64,000 nt of DNA from Caproicibacter fermentans (GCF_009746625.1 NZ_VWXL01000014.1:310001-374000), one strand, 5' to 3'; shown: positions 24,713 to 34,236, counted from the stretch's first letter. The notes: a model not told the origin generated them from the letters alone. Numbers and translations: made by a program.

Positions 24713-25663
24713 TTGTTTAACTATATTATCCGACGGATTCTGATTGCAATTCCGATTCTGCTCGGGATTACAATTATAGATTTTCTGATTGTCAATATGG
24801 CCCCCGGAAATCCGGTCGACATGATGGTCAGCCCGAATGTGACGGGCGCCGCGCTGGAATTAAAGAAGGCGGCTCTCGGCCTGAATCAGCCGCTGTATGT
24901 GCAGTACTGGCACTGGCTGGTGAACATTCTGCAGCTGAATTTCGGCTATTCCATGACGACGTATCAGCCGGTCGGTGATATGCTGGCGCAGCGGATCGGT
25001 CCGACCATGCTGCTGATGGGTCTTTCGCTGATTGTCGGGCTGCTGATCGCGGTGCCGCTCGGCATTGTCAGCGCGACGCATCAGAATTCCACGCTGGATT
25101 ACGTCGCGACCGGCGGAGCGTTTTTCGGCGTCTCCATCCCGAATTTTTTCCTTGGCCTCGGCCTGATTTATATCTTCGCGGTCAGGCTGAAAGTTCTCCC
25201 GTCCTCGGGCATGTTCACACTGGGCGGCAACAACGGCATTGCCGACACGGCCGCGCATCTGGTTCTTCCTGTGATTGTGCTCGCGGTGCAGATCGCCGGG
25301 CAGGATATTCGTTACGTCCGTTCCGGCATGCTGGAAATCCTGGGACAGGATTACCTGAGAACCGCGCGCGCGAAAGGATTGAAGGAATCCGTCGTTATAA
25401 ACCGGCACGCCCTGCGCAACGCGCTGATTACAATCATCACGGTCATCGGCATGCAGATTCCGCTTCTGTTTGGCGGCGCGGTAATTACGGAACAGATCTT
25501 TGCCTGGCCCGGAATCGGCCAGCTGACCATCGACTCGATTTCAGGCCGCGATTACCCGACCTTAATGGCGATCAACCTGATCGCCGCGGTCATGGTGCTG
25601 GCCGCGAATCTGCTGACGGATATTATGTATTCCGTGGTGGACCCGCGCGTCAAATACAATTAA
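24713..25663 (+). CDS. Oligopeptide ABC transporter permease (DppB/OppB type)
   Basis: 316 residues starting at TTG 24713 (MFNYIIRRILIAIPILLGIT). The DppB pattern is clear: an N-terminal membrane helix, a periplasmic stretch with the LGLNQPLYVQYWHWL motif, then five helices and the ABC-coupling EAA loop DYLRTARAKGLKESVVINRHALRNAL. The end is DPRVKYN, as in most DppB proteins. It forms the heterodimeric membrane channel with the next gene product. Confidence 0.92.
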   Translation: MFNYIIRRILIAIPILLGITIIDFLIVNMAPGNPVDMMVSPNVTGAALELKKAALGLNQPLYVQYWHWLVNILQLNFGYSMTTYQPVGDMLAQRIGPTMLLMGLSLIVGLLIAVPLGIVSATHQNSTLDYVATGGAFFGVSIPNFFLGLGLIYIFAVRLKVLPSSGMFTLGGNNGIADTAAHLVLPVIVLAVQIAGQDIRYVRSGMLEILGQDYLRTARAKGLKESVVINRHALRNALITIITVIGMQIPLLFGGAVITEQIFAWPGIGQLTIDSISGRDYPTLMAINLIAAVMVLAANLLTDIMYSVVDPRVKYN

Positions 25664-25677
25664 AAGGAGCGGAAGAC

Positions 25678-26613
25678 ATGGCAGTTGCAGAACTGAAAGT
25701 ACCGAACGCAGTAAATCCCGGCGCGCCTGAACCCGATACGCCGGATACGCTGGAATTCGGAGCCGTGCAGGAAACCTATTTGCACATGGTGATACGCCGC
25801 TTTCTGAAACATAAGCTTGCGGTGGCAGGGGTCTTGGTCGTTCTTCTTTTAATTGTATGCGCGCTGTTTGCCCCGGCGATTGCCCCGCATGACCCGAACG
25901 CGATTACGAATACCTTTAACGCGGCGCCGTCCGCAGAATATCCGCTCGGCACGGACCGTGTCGGCAGAGACGTGCTGAGCCGTCTGATCTTCGGTACGCG
26001 CGTCTCCCTGACCGTCGGGTTCCTGACGGTCGCCATCTCCGTTGTCATCGGCACGGTCCTGGGCCTGATCAGCGGCTATTTCGGCAAGGCGATCGACATG
26101 CTGATCATGAGAATCTGCGATATTTTCATGTCGTTCCCCCAACTGATGCTGATCCTCGTGGTTGTCAGCATTGTCGGGCCGAACACAAGGAACATTACCC
26201 TGGTCCTCGGGCTTTTGGGCTGGCCGCAGGTGACGCGGCTGGTGCGCGGCAATGTGCTGAGCGTAAAGCAGTCCGATTATATGAAAGCCTGCACCGCGCT
26301 GGGATATCACGTTCCGCGCAAGCTGTTCAAGCACATTCTGCCCAATACTCTTGCGCCGATTCTGGTCAACGCGACGTTCGGCATCGCCGGCAACATCCTG
26401 ATGGAAGCCGGGCTGAGCTTCCTAGGGCTCGGCGTACAGCCGCCGACCGCAAGCTGGGGCAACATGCTGACCGACGCGCAGTCCCTGACGATTTTGACCT
26501 CTCAGCCATGGCTGTGGGTCCCGCCCGGAGTGATGATCATGCTCAGCGTTCTGGCGGTCAATTTTGTCGGCGACGGTCTTCGGGATGCGATCGACCCCAA
26601 AAGCATGTCCTGA
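25678..26613 (+). CDS. Oligopeptide ABC transporter permease (DppC/OppC type)
   Basis: 311 residues from ATG 25678, with AAAGGAG upstream. An N-terminal cytoplasmic tail is followed by FLKHKLAVAGVLVVLLLIVCALFAP, the conserved APHDPN and YPLGTDRVGRDVLSRLIFGTRVSL motifs, and the EAA loop DYMKACTALGYHVPRKLFKHILPNT. The terminal GDGLRDAIDPK is characteristic of DppC/OppC. It is the second membrane subunit of the importer. The M20 hydrolase genes begin 63 bp downstream. Confidence 0.92.
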   Translation: MAVAELKVPNAVNPGAPEPDTPDTLEFGAVQETYLHMVIRRFLKHKLAVAGVLVVLLLIVCALFAPAIAPHDPNAITNTFNAAPSAEYPLGTDRVGRDVLSRLIFGTRVSLTVGFLTVAISVVIGTVLGLISGYFGKAIDMLIMRICDIFMSFPQLMLILVVVSIVGPNTRNITLVLGLLGWPQVTRLVRGNVLSVKQSDYMKACTALGYHVPRKLFKHILPNTLAPILVNATFGIAGNILMEAGLSFLGLGVQPPTASWGNMLTDAQSLTILTSQPWLWVPPGVMIMLSVLAVNFVGDGLRDAIDPKSMS

Positions 26614-26676
26614 TCATGAAATTACGACTGTGGCCCGCCGCGACGGCGGGCTGCGTTTTGAAAGAAGGATTGCCTT

Positions 26677-28097
26677 ATGACGGAAACGGAATCGATACTG
26701 GCTTCCATCGACGAGAAATCCGTACGGTATCTTGATGCGGCGGACCGGATCTGGGAATTCGCGGAAACCCGCTTTCAGGAAACCAAATCGGCCGCGCTGC
26801 TTTGTGAAATCCTGAAACGGGAGGGCTTTCAGGTCGAAACCGGAGTTGCGGGTATGGACACCGCATTCATCGCGGCTTATGGCGGCGGCAAGCCGGTAAT
26901 CGCCCTGCTCGGCGAGTACGACGCGCTTTCCAGCCTGAGCCAGGAGCCCTGCGTCGCGGAGAAAAAGCCGCTGGTCCAAGGCGCGAACGGGCACGGATGC
27001 GGACATAACGCGCTGGGCGTGGCGTCGCTTGCGGCAGCGATTGCGCTGAAAGATTATCTGAAGGAGACCGGAGGCTCGGCACCGTAAAATATTACGGCTG
27101 CCCGGCGGAAGAGGGCGGGGGCGGCAAGGTTTTTATGGCCCGCGACCATCTCTTTGACGGACTGGATACGGCAATCACCTGGCACCCGGGCGACCTGAAC
27201 CGCGTCATGGCTTCCGGAACGCTCGCCAATATTGAAACCTATTTTGTTTTCAGCGGGACCAGCTCCCACGCGGCCAGCGACCCGCACCTGGGCCGCAGCG
27301 CCCTCGACGCGGCGGAGCTGATGGACGTGGGGGTGAATTTTCTGCGGGAGCATGTGATGCAGGACGCCAGAATGCACTATGCCGTCACCGATTCGGGCGG
27401 AGTTTCCCCGAATGTGGTTCAGGCGAAAGCGGAAGTCCTTTCTCTTTTGCGCGCGCCGACGATTCCTCAGGTCCGGGAAATTTATGACCGTGTCTGCGAC
27501 ATCGCAAAGGGCGCGGCGCTGATGACGGAAACGCAGGTGGAAATGATTCCGGACGGGGGGACCGCCGACCTGGTTCCAAACGACACGCTTGGCAAGGTGA
27601 TGCAGGAAGTGATGGAAGAACTGGGAGGACCGGTTTTCAGTGAGGAAGACCAGGCGTTTGCGAGGGAAATTGAAAAGACCCTGACTCCGGAGCAGAAAGC
27701 GGCCTGTTTGGGACGGTTTGACCAAAAAACTGCGGAGCGGCTGAAAAGCTGCGCCCTGGCCGAATTTGTGATGCCCTACCATCCGACGGAAAAGGCGACG
27801 CCGTTTTCCACCGACGTGGGCGACGTGAGCTGGAAGGTACCGACGGTTCAGCTGACCGCCGCCACGCAGGCGCTCGGCACGCCGGGGCATTCCTGGCAGA
27901 TCGTTTCACAGGGAAAATCCGGGATCAGCCACACGGGGATGCTGTATGCCGGCAAAGTAATGGCCCTGACGGGGCTCAGGCTGTTTCAAAAGCCGGAACT
28001 CTGCGAACAGGCGAAAGAGGAACTGAAAGAAAGGCTGAACGGAGAACCATACGACTGCCTGATACCGGAAGGCTTTCAGCCGCATGCCTCGCGCTGA
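26677..28097 (+). pseudogene. M20-family (AbgB-like) amidohydrolase with -1 frameshift
   Basis: The first 136 codons from ATG 26677 encode an M20 amidohydrolase N-terminus (LLGEYDALSSLSQ, GHGCGHNALGV) that stops at 27085-27087. The same protein continues one frame back, with GTVKYYGCPAEE and WHPGD, and runs to 28097. Alignment to the intact paralogue at 28120 shows one base missing between 27070 and 27078. The repaired protein would be about 473 residues, like the paralogue, and no other damage is visible. This is either a recent inactivation or an assembly error. AbgB-type enzymes remove an acyl or aminobenzoyl group from an amino acid such as glutamate. Confidence 0.8.
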
Positions 28098-28119
28098 CGG
28101 ATGAAAGGAGGACTGAAAT

Positions 28120-29544
28120 ATGGCGTGCAAAGAAAAAATATCCATGCTGATTGACGGGAAAAAGGAGCTTTACGAGCGGGCAAGCGATTCCATCTGGGAT
28201 TATGCGGAAACACGGTTTGAAGAATATCGGTCTGCGGAATTGCTCTGTAAAATTCTTAGGGAAGAGGGGTTTGAGGTTACAACAGGGCTTGCCGGAATGC
28301 AGACGGCTTTCGTCGGCAGTTTCGGCAGCGGGGAACCCGTGATTGGGATCCTGGGTGAATTCGACGCTCTGTTTGACTTGAGCCAGGTAGCCGGAATTAC
28401 GGAAAAAAAGCCGCTGGTTCCGGGCGGCAGCGGGCACGGCTGCGGCCATAACGCCCTTGGCGTCGGTGCCCTGGCGGCCGCCGTTGCGGTCAAGGATTAT
28501 AGAAAGGAGCATCAACTTTCGGGGACGGTCCGGTACTACGGGTGCCCCGCGGAAGAAGTAGGGAGCGGAAAGGCGTTTATGGCGCGCGAGGGAGTCTTTG
28601 ACGATTTGGACGCGGCTCTCTCCTGGCATCCGGGCGATATGAACGAAGTCTGGGGATGCAGCAGCCTTGCCGTGACACAGGCGTATTTCAAATTCAGCGG
28701 AATCAGCTCTCACGCGGCCGCGGCTCCGCAGCTTGGCCGCAGCGCGCTGGATGCCGTGGAACTGATGAACGTCGGCGCCAACTATCTGCGCGAGCACGTG
28801 ATTCCGGAGGCAAGAATCCATTACGCGATCACGAACGCGGGCGGGCTTTCCCCGAATGTGGTGCAGGCAAACGCGGAAGTCCTGTACGTGGTTCGTGCCC
28901 CGAAATTCCGGCAGGCGAAAGAAATTTTTGACCGCGTGGTTAAAATCGCAAACGGTGCGGCACTGATGACCGGCACCGCCTTTGAAACCGTCATTGACAG
29001 CGGCTACACCGATTATATTCCGAACGATACTCTGAGTCGCCTGATGAGCGAAAAGATGAAAGAGCTGGGCCCGTGGCAGGCTGACGGCGAGGAGATCGGG
29101 TTCGCGAAAGAAATCGGAGAAACGCTGACTGCGACCCAGAAAGCCACCGCGAACGCCCGGGTTCGCGACCGGGAAGAGCTCGGCGTCATCCGGGAAACCG
29201 GAATTGCCGGTTTTGTCAGTCCGTATCAAAAATCGGATACGCCGATGCCCGGGTCAACGGACGTCGGCGACGTCAGCTGGATTGTGCCCACCGCACAGTG
29301 CTCCGCCGTGACGCAGGCCTTCGGTACCCCCGGGCACTCCTGGCAGGTGGTTTCGCAGGGAAAGTCCGGAATTTGCCACAAGGGAATGCTGCTGGCGGCG
29401 AAAACCATCGCGCTGACCGCGGCGGAGCTTTTTGAGCACCCTGAAATCGTGAGCCGGGCGCGGGAAGAGTGGAAGGAAACCCTGCATGGAGAGAGCTATC
29501 TTTGCCCGATTCCGCCGGAGGTAAAACCAGCGGCGCTCCGGTAA
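28120..29544 (+). CDS. M20-family (AbgB-like) amidohydrolase
   Basis: 474 residues from ATG 28120, with AAAGGAGG upstream. M20D landmarks: GILGEFDALFDLSQ, GSGHGCGHNALGVGALAAA (metal-binding His in the Cys-Gly-His run), YYGCPAEEVGSGKAFM with the bridging/catalytic Glu pair, SWHPGD, GISSHAAAAPQLGRSALDA (the dimerisation/lid domain) and the C-terminal STDVGDVSWIVPT and GTPGHSWQ. These resemble p-aminobenzoyl-glutamate hydrolase subunit B and related N-acyl amino acid hydrolases. It is a close tandem paralogue of the frameshifted gene before it. Given the peptide importer upstream, it probably cleaves an imported acyl-amino acid or dipeptide in the cytoplasm. Confidence 0.85.
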   Translation: MACKEKISMLIDGKKELYERASDSIWDYAETRFEEYRSAELLCKILREEGFEVTTGLAGMQTAFVGSFGSGEPVIGILGEFDALFDLSQVAGITEKKPLVPGGSGHGCGHNALGVGALAAAVAVKDYRKEHQLSGTVRYYGCPAEEVGSGKAFMAREGVFDDLDAALSWHPGDMNEVWGCSSLAVTQAYFKFSGISSHAAAAPQLGRSALDAVELMNVGANYLREHVIPEARIHYAITNAGGLSPNVVQANAEVLYVVRAPKFRQAKEIFDRVVKIANGAALMTGTAFETVIDSGYTDYIPNDTLSRLMSEKMKELGPWQADGEEIGFAKEIGETLTATQKATANARVRDREELGVIRETGIAGFVSPYQKSDTPMPGSTDVGDVSWIVPTAQCSAVTQAFGTPGHSWQVVSQGKSGICHKGMLLAAKTIALTAAELFEHPEIVSRAREEWKETLHGESYLCPIPPEVKPAALR

Positions 29545-29579
29545 TCGGCATTGTCTGAAATCAAGTTAGGAGAGATACG

Positions 29580-30740
29580 ATGAAAAGTTTATCCGTCAAC
29601 GCGCTGGCCGCGCCGACTTCCGGAATCCGCAAGATTTTCAATCTTGCCGTAAAAATGGACGACTGCGTCAAGCTGATGGTCGGCGAGCCGGATTTCCCGA
29701 CGCCGGAGCATATTGTGGAAGCAGCCTGCAGGGCGCTTCACGAGGGAAAAACCGGATACACCGTCAGCGCGGGCATTCCTCAGCTGAGAGCCTTGATCGC
29801 CGAAAGCGTAGGGAAAAGGAAAGGAATTCACGCAGACCCGGAACAGCAGGTGATTGTAACAAACGGGGCGACCGGAGCACTGTACCTTTCCATGAAAGCG
29901 CTGCTGAATCCGGGGGACGAAATCATCATTGGGGTTCCGTTGTTTTCCAATTATCTCGGCCAGGCGATTTCCATCGGCGCCGTGCCGAAATTTGTCACCC
30001 TGCGTGAGGAAAACGGCTTCATCATGGACTGTGAAGATCTGGAAAAAGCGGTTACACCGAAAACGAAAGCAATTTTGCTGAACTCTCCTTCCAATCCGAT
30101 CGGGAGTATCATCAGCCCGGAGACGCTTGGGAAAATAGCGGAAATTGCCGTGAAACATGATCTTTATGTCATCTCCGACGAGGTATATCAGGATTACAAT
30201 TACGGGGGAGTACCCGTAGTGAGCATCGCGTCTTTTCCCGGCATGCAGGAGCGGACGGTTATCATCGACAGCTTTTCCAAGACTTATGCGATGACGGGGT
30301 GGCGCGTCGGCTATGCGGTGTCTTCTCCGGAAATGATCCGCCTGATGATCAGCATGCAGGACGACGTGATTTCCTGCGTCAACACGATGGCGCAGTACGC
30401 CGCAGTGGAAGCGCTGAGCGGCCCGCAGGATTCCGTTGGGCAAATGATCGACGAATTTCGCGTTCGAAGAGACTTGCTGGTCGAGGGAATTGAAAAAATT
30501 GAAGGTTTAAAATGCGTAAAGCCGAACGGGGCGTTTTACCTTTATGTAAATATTTCGGGAACGGGACTCACTTCAGAGGATTTCGCAATGCGGCTTCTGC
30601 GCGAAGCAAGGGTGGCTGTGGTACCCGGAACCGCGTTTGGGCCGGGCGGAACGGAGTATGTTCGGATTTCGTATGTCACTTCTCAGAAAAATCTTTTGGA
30701 AGGCGTAAAGCGGATCTCCGATTTTGTGAAAAATCTGTAA
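29580..30740 (+). CDS. Class I/II pyridoxal-phosphate aminotransferase
   Basis: 386 residues from ATG 29580, with AGGAGAGATAC upstream. Fold type I aminotransferase motifs are complete: VGEPDFPTPEHI, GKTGYTVSAGIPQLR, TNGATGALYLSMKALL, NSPSNPIGS (PLP-contacting Asn), ISDEVYQDYNY, the Schiff-base lysine in SFSKTYAMTGWRVGY, and the carboxylate-binding Arg in YVRISYVTS. It resembles PatA/AspC-type enzymes acting on aspartate or aromatic/hydrophobic amino acids with 2-oxoglutarate. Sandwiched between amidohydrolases, it probably deaminates the amino acid they release. Confidence 0.88.
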   Translation: MKSLSVNALAAPTSGIRKIFNLAVKMDDCVKLMVGEPDFPTPEHIVEAACRALHEGKTGYTVSAGIPQLRALIAESVGKRKGIHADPEQQVIVTNGATGALYLSMKALLNPGDEIIIGVPLFSNYLGQAISIGAVPKFVTLREENGFIMDCEDLEKAVTPKTKAILLNSPSNPIGSIISPETLGKIAEIAVKHDLYVISDEVYQDYNYGGVPVVSIASFPGMQERTVIIDSFSKTYAMTGWRVGYAVSSPEMIRLMISMQDDVISCVNTMAQYAAVEALSGPQDSVGQMIDEFRVRRDLLVEGIEKIEGLKCVKPNGAFYLYVNISGTGLTSEDFAMRLLREARVAVVPGTAFGPGGTEYVRISYVTSQKNLLEGVKRISDFVKNL

Positions 30741-30762
30741 TAAGAAAAGGAAGGGATACAGG

Positions 30763-31935
30763 ATGCCGATCAAAGAACTTGCGGAAAAATATGAAAGCTA
30801 CGTCATTGAAAAAAGAAGATACTTTCACCAGCACCCGGAACTGAGCTGGGAAGAGGAGAATACCACCAATACCATTGAAGCCGAACTCAAGGACATGGGC
30901 ATTGAAACAAAGCGCTATTCCAAAACAGGGGTAACAGGTATGATCCATGGCGGAAAACCCGGAAAAACAGTTGCGCTTCGGGCGGATATCGACGCCCTTC
31001 CGATCCAGGAAAACGCGGAGGTTCCGTTCCGCTCGCTGAATCCCGGTAAAATGCACGCCTGCGGGCATGACTGCCATATTTCCATGCTGCTCGGCGCGGC
31101 AAAAATCCTGACGGAGATCAGGGACGAGCTGGAAGGCGACGTGAAGCTGATTTTTCAGCCTGCCGAAGAAGCCGGCAACGGCGCGGAATACATGGTGAAA
31201 GAAGGCGTGATGGACGGCGTCGACGCCGTGATGGGAATGCATATTTTCGCGGTGATGCGCGGCCCGAAAATCAATGTTCAGGAGGGCAGCCGCATGGCTG
31301 CCGCGGCGTCCTTTAAAATCATTGTGAAGGGCGCGGCCGCTCACGGTTCCACCCCTCACCTCGGAACGGACGCGATTGCAGCGGCCTCCTCCATCGTCAT
31401 GAATTTGCAAAGCTATGTCAGCCGGATGAACGACCCGCTGAGCCCGCTGGTGGTAACGGTCGGCACCATTCACGGCGGCGACCGGTTCAACATTATTCCA
31501 CAGCGTGTGGAGATGGAAGGAACCCTGCGCACGTTTTCGAGGAAAACGGCCGACGATGCACAAGACGTGCTGAGGAAAATCGCACAGCAGACCGCCTCGG
31601 TATTCGGCGCGACCGCGGAATTGGAATACGCAAAATTCACGGATCCGGTCAGTAACGACGATGCTCTTCTGAACCGTGTTGCGCATGACGCCGCCGTCGG
31701 TCTGTACGGAGAGGATGGAATCATTCCGGTCGAGAAACTGACGGGTTCAGAGGATTTCTGCTATTACATGGAAAAAGCGCCCGGCTATTTCGCATTTCTC
31801 GGAGCGGGCAACCCGAACATCGGCGCGGTTTATTCCAACCACAGCGACAAATTCAAGGTGGATGAGGCGGCCCTGCAGCGCGGCTCCGCGCTTTATGCCC
31901 GGTTTGCCTGCGATTACCTCAAAGCCGTCAAGTAA
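30763..31935 (+). CDS. M20-family N-acyl-amino-acid/hippurate amidohydrolase
   Basis: 390 residues from ATG 30763, with GGAAGGGA upstream. It belongs to the hippurate hydrolase/IAA-amino acid hydrolase branch of M20D: RRYFHQHPELSWEEENT, ALRADIDALPIQE, MHACGHDCHISMLLGAA, QPAEEAGNGAEYMVKEGVMDGVDAVMGMHI, GAAAHGSTPHLGTDAI and the closing SEDFCYYMEKAPGYFAFLGAG. The metal ligands Cys, His, Glu, His and His are all visible. It is only distantly related to the two AbgB-like proteins upstream, so this operon combines two M20 subfamilies. It is the last gene before a terminator. Confidence 0.88.
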   Translation: MPIKELAEKYESYVIEKRRYFHQHPELSWEEENTTNTIEAELKDMGIETKRYSKTGVTGMIHGGKPGKTVALRADIDALPIQENAEVPFRSLNPGKMHACGHDCHISMLLGAAKILTEIRDELEGDVKLIFQPAEEAGNGAEYMVKEGVMDGVDAVMGMHIFAVMRGPKINVQEGSRMAAAASFKIIVKGAAAHGSTPHLGTDAIAAASSIVMNLQSYVSRMNDPLSPLVVTVGTIHGGDRFNIIPQRVEMEGTLRTFSRKTADDAQDVLRKIAQQTASVFGATAELEYAKFTDPVSNDDALLNRVAHDAAVGLYGEDGIIPVEKLTGSEDFCYYMEKAPGYFAFLGAGNPNIGAVYSNHSDKFKVDEAALQRGSALYARFACDYLKAVK

Positions 31936-31963
31936 AATCAACCGAACAGTCCTATGCGGTTCT

Positions 31964-31990
31964 CCCGGATGAATTTTGTTATCATCCGGG
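31964..31990. terminator. Shared terminator of two converging operons
   Basis: CCCGGATGA at 31964-31972 pairs with TCATCCGGG at 31982-31990. It overlaps the stop codon of the minus-strand glycosyltransferase gene and can serve the amidohydrolase operon from the other side. Confidence 0.7.
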
Positions 31991-33100
31991 GGATTTCTCA
32001 TGTTCTGGCGAAGTATCTTTCAGCTTTTTCTCGATCAGACTGAGATTGTTTTTCAGTCTCTGGTCCTCCGGGCTGAATGCCAGCGCGGCCTTTGCGTGCT
32101 CCAGGGAACGCTCATACATCCCCAGCTGAAAGCAGGCAATGGAGCAGAGATCGTCGGGCGTATAATCCCATGAGTAAGCCGCGTTGACATAAACGGGGGA
32201 GCGCTCGCGGATTTTGAGCGCTTCTTCCGTCATGCAGAATACGGTCGGCCAGTCGCCGAGCCGGTAAGCCATCCTGGCAAATTCCACATAAGCGTCGCGC
32301 ATCCAGGGGGCTTCGCCGATTGCGCGGTAATACCAGCGGTATGCTTCTGAAACCTGCGACAGGCTGAAAAAGGAAGCGGCGGTCCAGCGCATGGAAGCAC
32401 AGCGCTCCTCCCGCCAGACGGCGGTGGGCAGGGAGAGATAACGCAGCATGGTATTGATACAGTCCTGCCAGCGGCCCCGGTACATATATTCCCGGCCGAG
32501 GTAATACGTCATTCGGTCGTCGCTCGGCTCTTCCTTTACGGCCATTTCCAAAAGCGGCAGATAGGAGCTTCTCGATTTGTTCGGGTCGGGGTGATGATTC
32601 AGAACCATTCCGGGAATAAAGACCACTCGCTGCGGCTCAGTCCCGACGTAGCCAAGGCATTCGTGGACGGGGTGGAGCCAGCGGTAGCCGTGCCTTGCAT
32701 GGCATTTAAAGTAACGGAACTGCACCGCGGGGGTTCCGTCCGGCTTCAGGCTCCAGTTATACAGGTATTTGCCCATGGTTGTACCTTTTTGCCACGCCTT
32801 TTCAATACAGCGGCGCCAGCCTTTTTCAAAAATTTCGTCAAGATCGGTGCAGACGCAGATATCGACGTCCTCCGGAACGTGGTCAAGCGAGCGGTTCCTT
32901 GCCTCGTCGAACCTCCAGGGATCAATCTCTTCGGAATAGACGGCCGCCCCTCGCGAAATCAGCTTTTCCGCGGTTTTGTCCGTGGAGCCGGTATCGGTGA
33001 CAACCACCAGGTCCGCCTCACTCATGGAGTCCATCCAGCGGTCGACAAACTGCTCCTCGTTTTTACAGATGGCGTAGACGCAGATTTTATAGCGACTCAT
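31982..33100 (-). CDS. GT2-type glycosyltransferase with TPR-like C-terminus
   Basis: 372 residues from ATG 33100, with GGAAGGAG upstream; the frame reaches 33142 but only this ATG has a ribosome site. The N-terminal 230 residues are a GT-A glycosyltransferase: CVYAICKNEEQFVDRWMDSM, VVVTDTGSTDKTAEKL, the metal/nucleotide-binding VCTDLDEIF, and YRWLHPVHECLGY. The rest is helical pairs of tetratricopeptide type (YLGREYMYRGRWQDCINTMLRYL, AYRLGDWPTVFCMTEEAL). Such CKNEE-type enzymes accompany glycosylated surface and spore proteins. It overlaps the upstream paralogue by 14 bp and is the last gene of the collagen-protein operon, so the likely acceptor is the threonine-rich collagen region. Confidence 0.82.
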   Translation of the reverse strand: MSRYKICVYAICKNEEQFVDRWMDSMSEADLVVVTDTGSTDKTAEKLISRGAAVYSEEIDPWRFDEARNRSLDHVPEDVDICVCTDLDEIFEKGWRRCIEKAWQKGTTMGKYLYNWSLKPDGTPAVQFRYFKCHARHGYRWLHPVHECLGYVGTEPQRVVFIPGMVLNHHPDPNKSRSSYLPLLEMAVKEEPSDDRMTYYLGREYMYRGRWQDCINTMLRYLSLPTAVWREERCASMRWTAASFFSLSQVSEAYRWYYRAIGEAPWMRDAYVEFARMAYRLGDWPTVFCMTEEALKIRERSPVYVNAAYSWDYTPDDLCSIACFQLGMYERSLEHAKAALAFSPEDQRLKNNLSLIEKKLKDTSPEHEKSPG

Positions 33101-34211
33101 GGTCTGCACGCTCCTTCCCGGCATCCGAATCAGCCATTGCACGGATCAGTTCAAGATTCCGCCGAATCCTCGGATCGTCCGGCGAAAGCTCTGCGGCGCT
33201 CCGAGCGTATTCCAGTGATTTCTGGTAAAGGCCGAGGCGATAGCACGCAATGGAGCCGTAATCATAAAAAAACGATCCCCAGCAGCGGGGTTCCAGCAAA
33301 TAGCTGCCCGAACGGTTCTTGATGGTGAGCGCCTGCTCGCACATGTCAAACAGAAGGAACCAGTCGCCTTGCAGATAAGCAAGATTCGCCATGTAATAAT
33401 AAGGCTCCCTTACGGAAGGGCACTCGCCGATTGCGCGGTAGAGCCACTCTTTCGCTTCATCCGGCTTTTTCTGTTCGGCGAGGCACTGCGAAATAAAGCG
33501 CATGGCAGCGCAGCGTTCCTCCGTCCAGACAGCGCTTGGCATGTCTAAGTAGCGCCGCAGAGTCGCAATGCTTTCATCATATCTTTTGTAATACAGATAC
33601 TCGCGCCCGAGCCAGAAAATGACCCGGTCGTCCTCTGGATTTTCTTTGGCGGAGAGTTCCAGCAGGGGCAGGTACTGGCTTCTCGGTTTGGAAAGGTCCG
33701 GATAATGATTCAGAATGAGACCGGGAACCCACACGCTTTTTTCCGGTCTGCCACCGCTGTAGGACAAGAGTTCATGGACCGGGTGAATCCAGCGGAATCC
33801 CTTCCGGCAATGAATCTTTTCCATCATGTATTGTTTATCCGGTGTTCCGTTTTCCTTGTAGCTGTAGGTGAACAGATACTTGACGCGTGTAAGGTCCGGC
33901 TGCCAGACCGCCTCCAGCTTTTCCCGCCAGCCTTTTTCAAAAACCTCGTCCAGATCGTTTGGCACGCAGATGTCAACGTCTTCCGGAATATGGTCCATCG
34001 CCGCGTTCCTTGCGGCATCGAAACGCCAGGGCTTGATCTCTTCGCGGTATACCTGCGCGCCGCGCGCCCGGAGCTTTTCAACCGTGCGGTCGGTGGAGCC
34101 GGTGTCGGCGACGACGACAAGGTCGGCCTCGCTGACAGCGTCCATCCAGCGGTCGACAAACTGCTCCTCGTTTTTGGTGATTGCGTAAACGCAGATTTTA
34201 TAGTTGCCCGT
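33087..34211 (-). CDS. GT2-type glycosyltransferase with TPR-like C-terminus, apparent ACG start
   Basis: 374 residues, a tandem paralogue of the next gene (VYAITKNEEQFVDRWMDAV, VVVADTGSTDRTVEKL, VPNDLDEVFEKGW, then TPR-like helices). The open frame has no ATG, GTG or TTG before residue 23, yet homology requires the earlier residues. An AGAGGTG ribosome site lies exactly 7 nt upstream of an ACG at 34211-34209, where the paralogue has its ATG (followed by a related x-Tyr-Lys-Ile-Cys-Val run). So ATG has become ACG, or ACG is used. Starting at Met 34145 would remove the first GT-A strand. A GC-rich hairpin separates it from the collagen gene. Confidence 0.75.
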   Translation of the reverse strand, partial: TGNYKICVYAITKNEEQFVDRWMDAVSEADLVVVADTGSTDRTVEKLRARGAQVYREEIKPWRFDAARNAAMDHIPEDVDICVPNDLDEVFEKGWREKLEAVWQPDLTRVKYLFTYSYKENGTPDKQYMMEKIHCRKGFRWIHPVHELLSYSGGRPEKSVWVPGLILNHYPDLSKPRSQYLPLLELSAKENPEDDRVIFWLGREYLYYKRYDESIATLRRYLDMPSAVWTEERCAAMRFISQCLAEQKKPDEAKEWLYRAIGECPSVREPYYYMANLAYLQGDWFLLFDMCEQALTIKNRSGSYLLEPRCWGSFFYDYGSIACYRLGLYQKSLEYARSAAELSPDDPRIRRNLELIRAMADSDAGKERADHESL

Positions 34212-34236
34212 ATGAAAACACCTCTTTTATAAAACT

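Noticed and set aside
34101-34145. Met 34145 as the start of the upstream glycosyltransferase
   Set aside because: It would delete the first GT-A strand that is conserved in the paralogue, and the ribosome site lies at the ACG further upstream.
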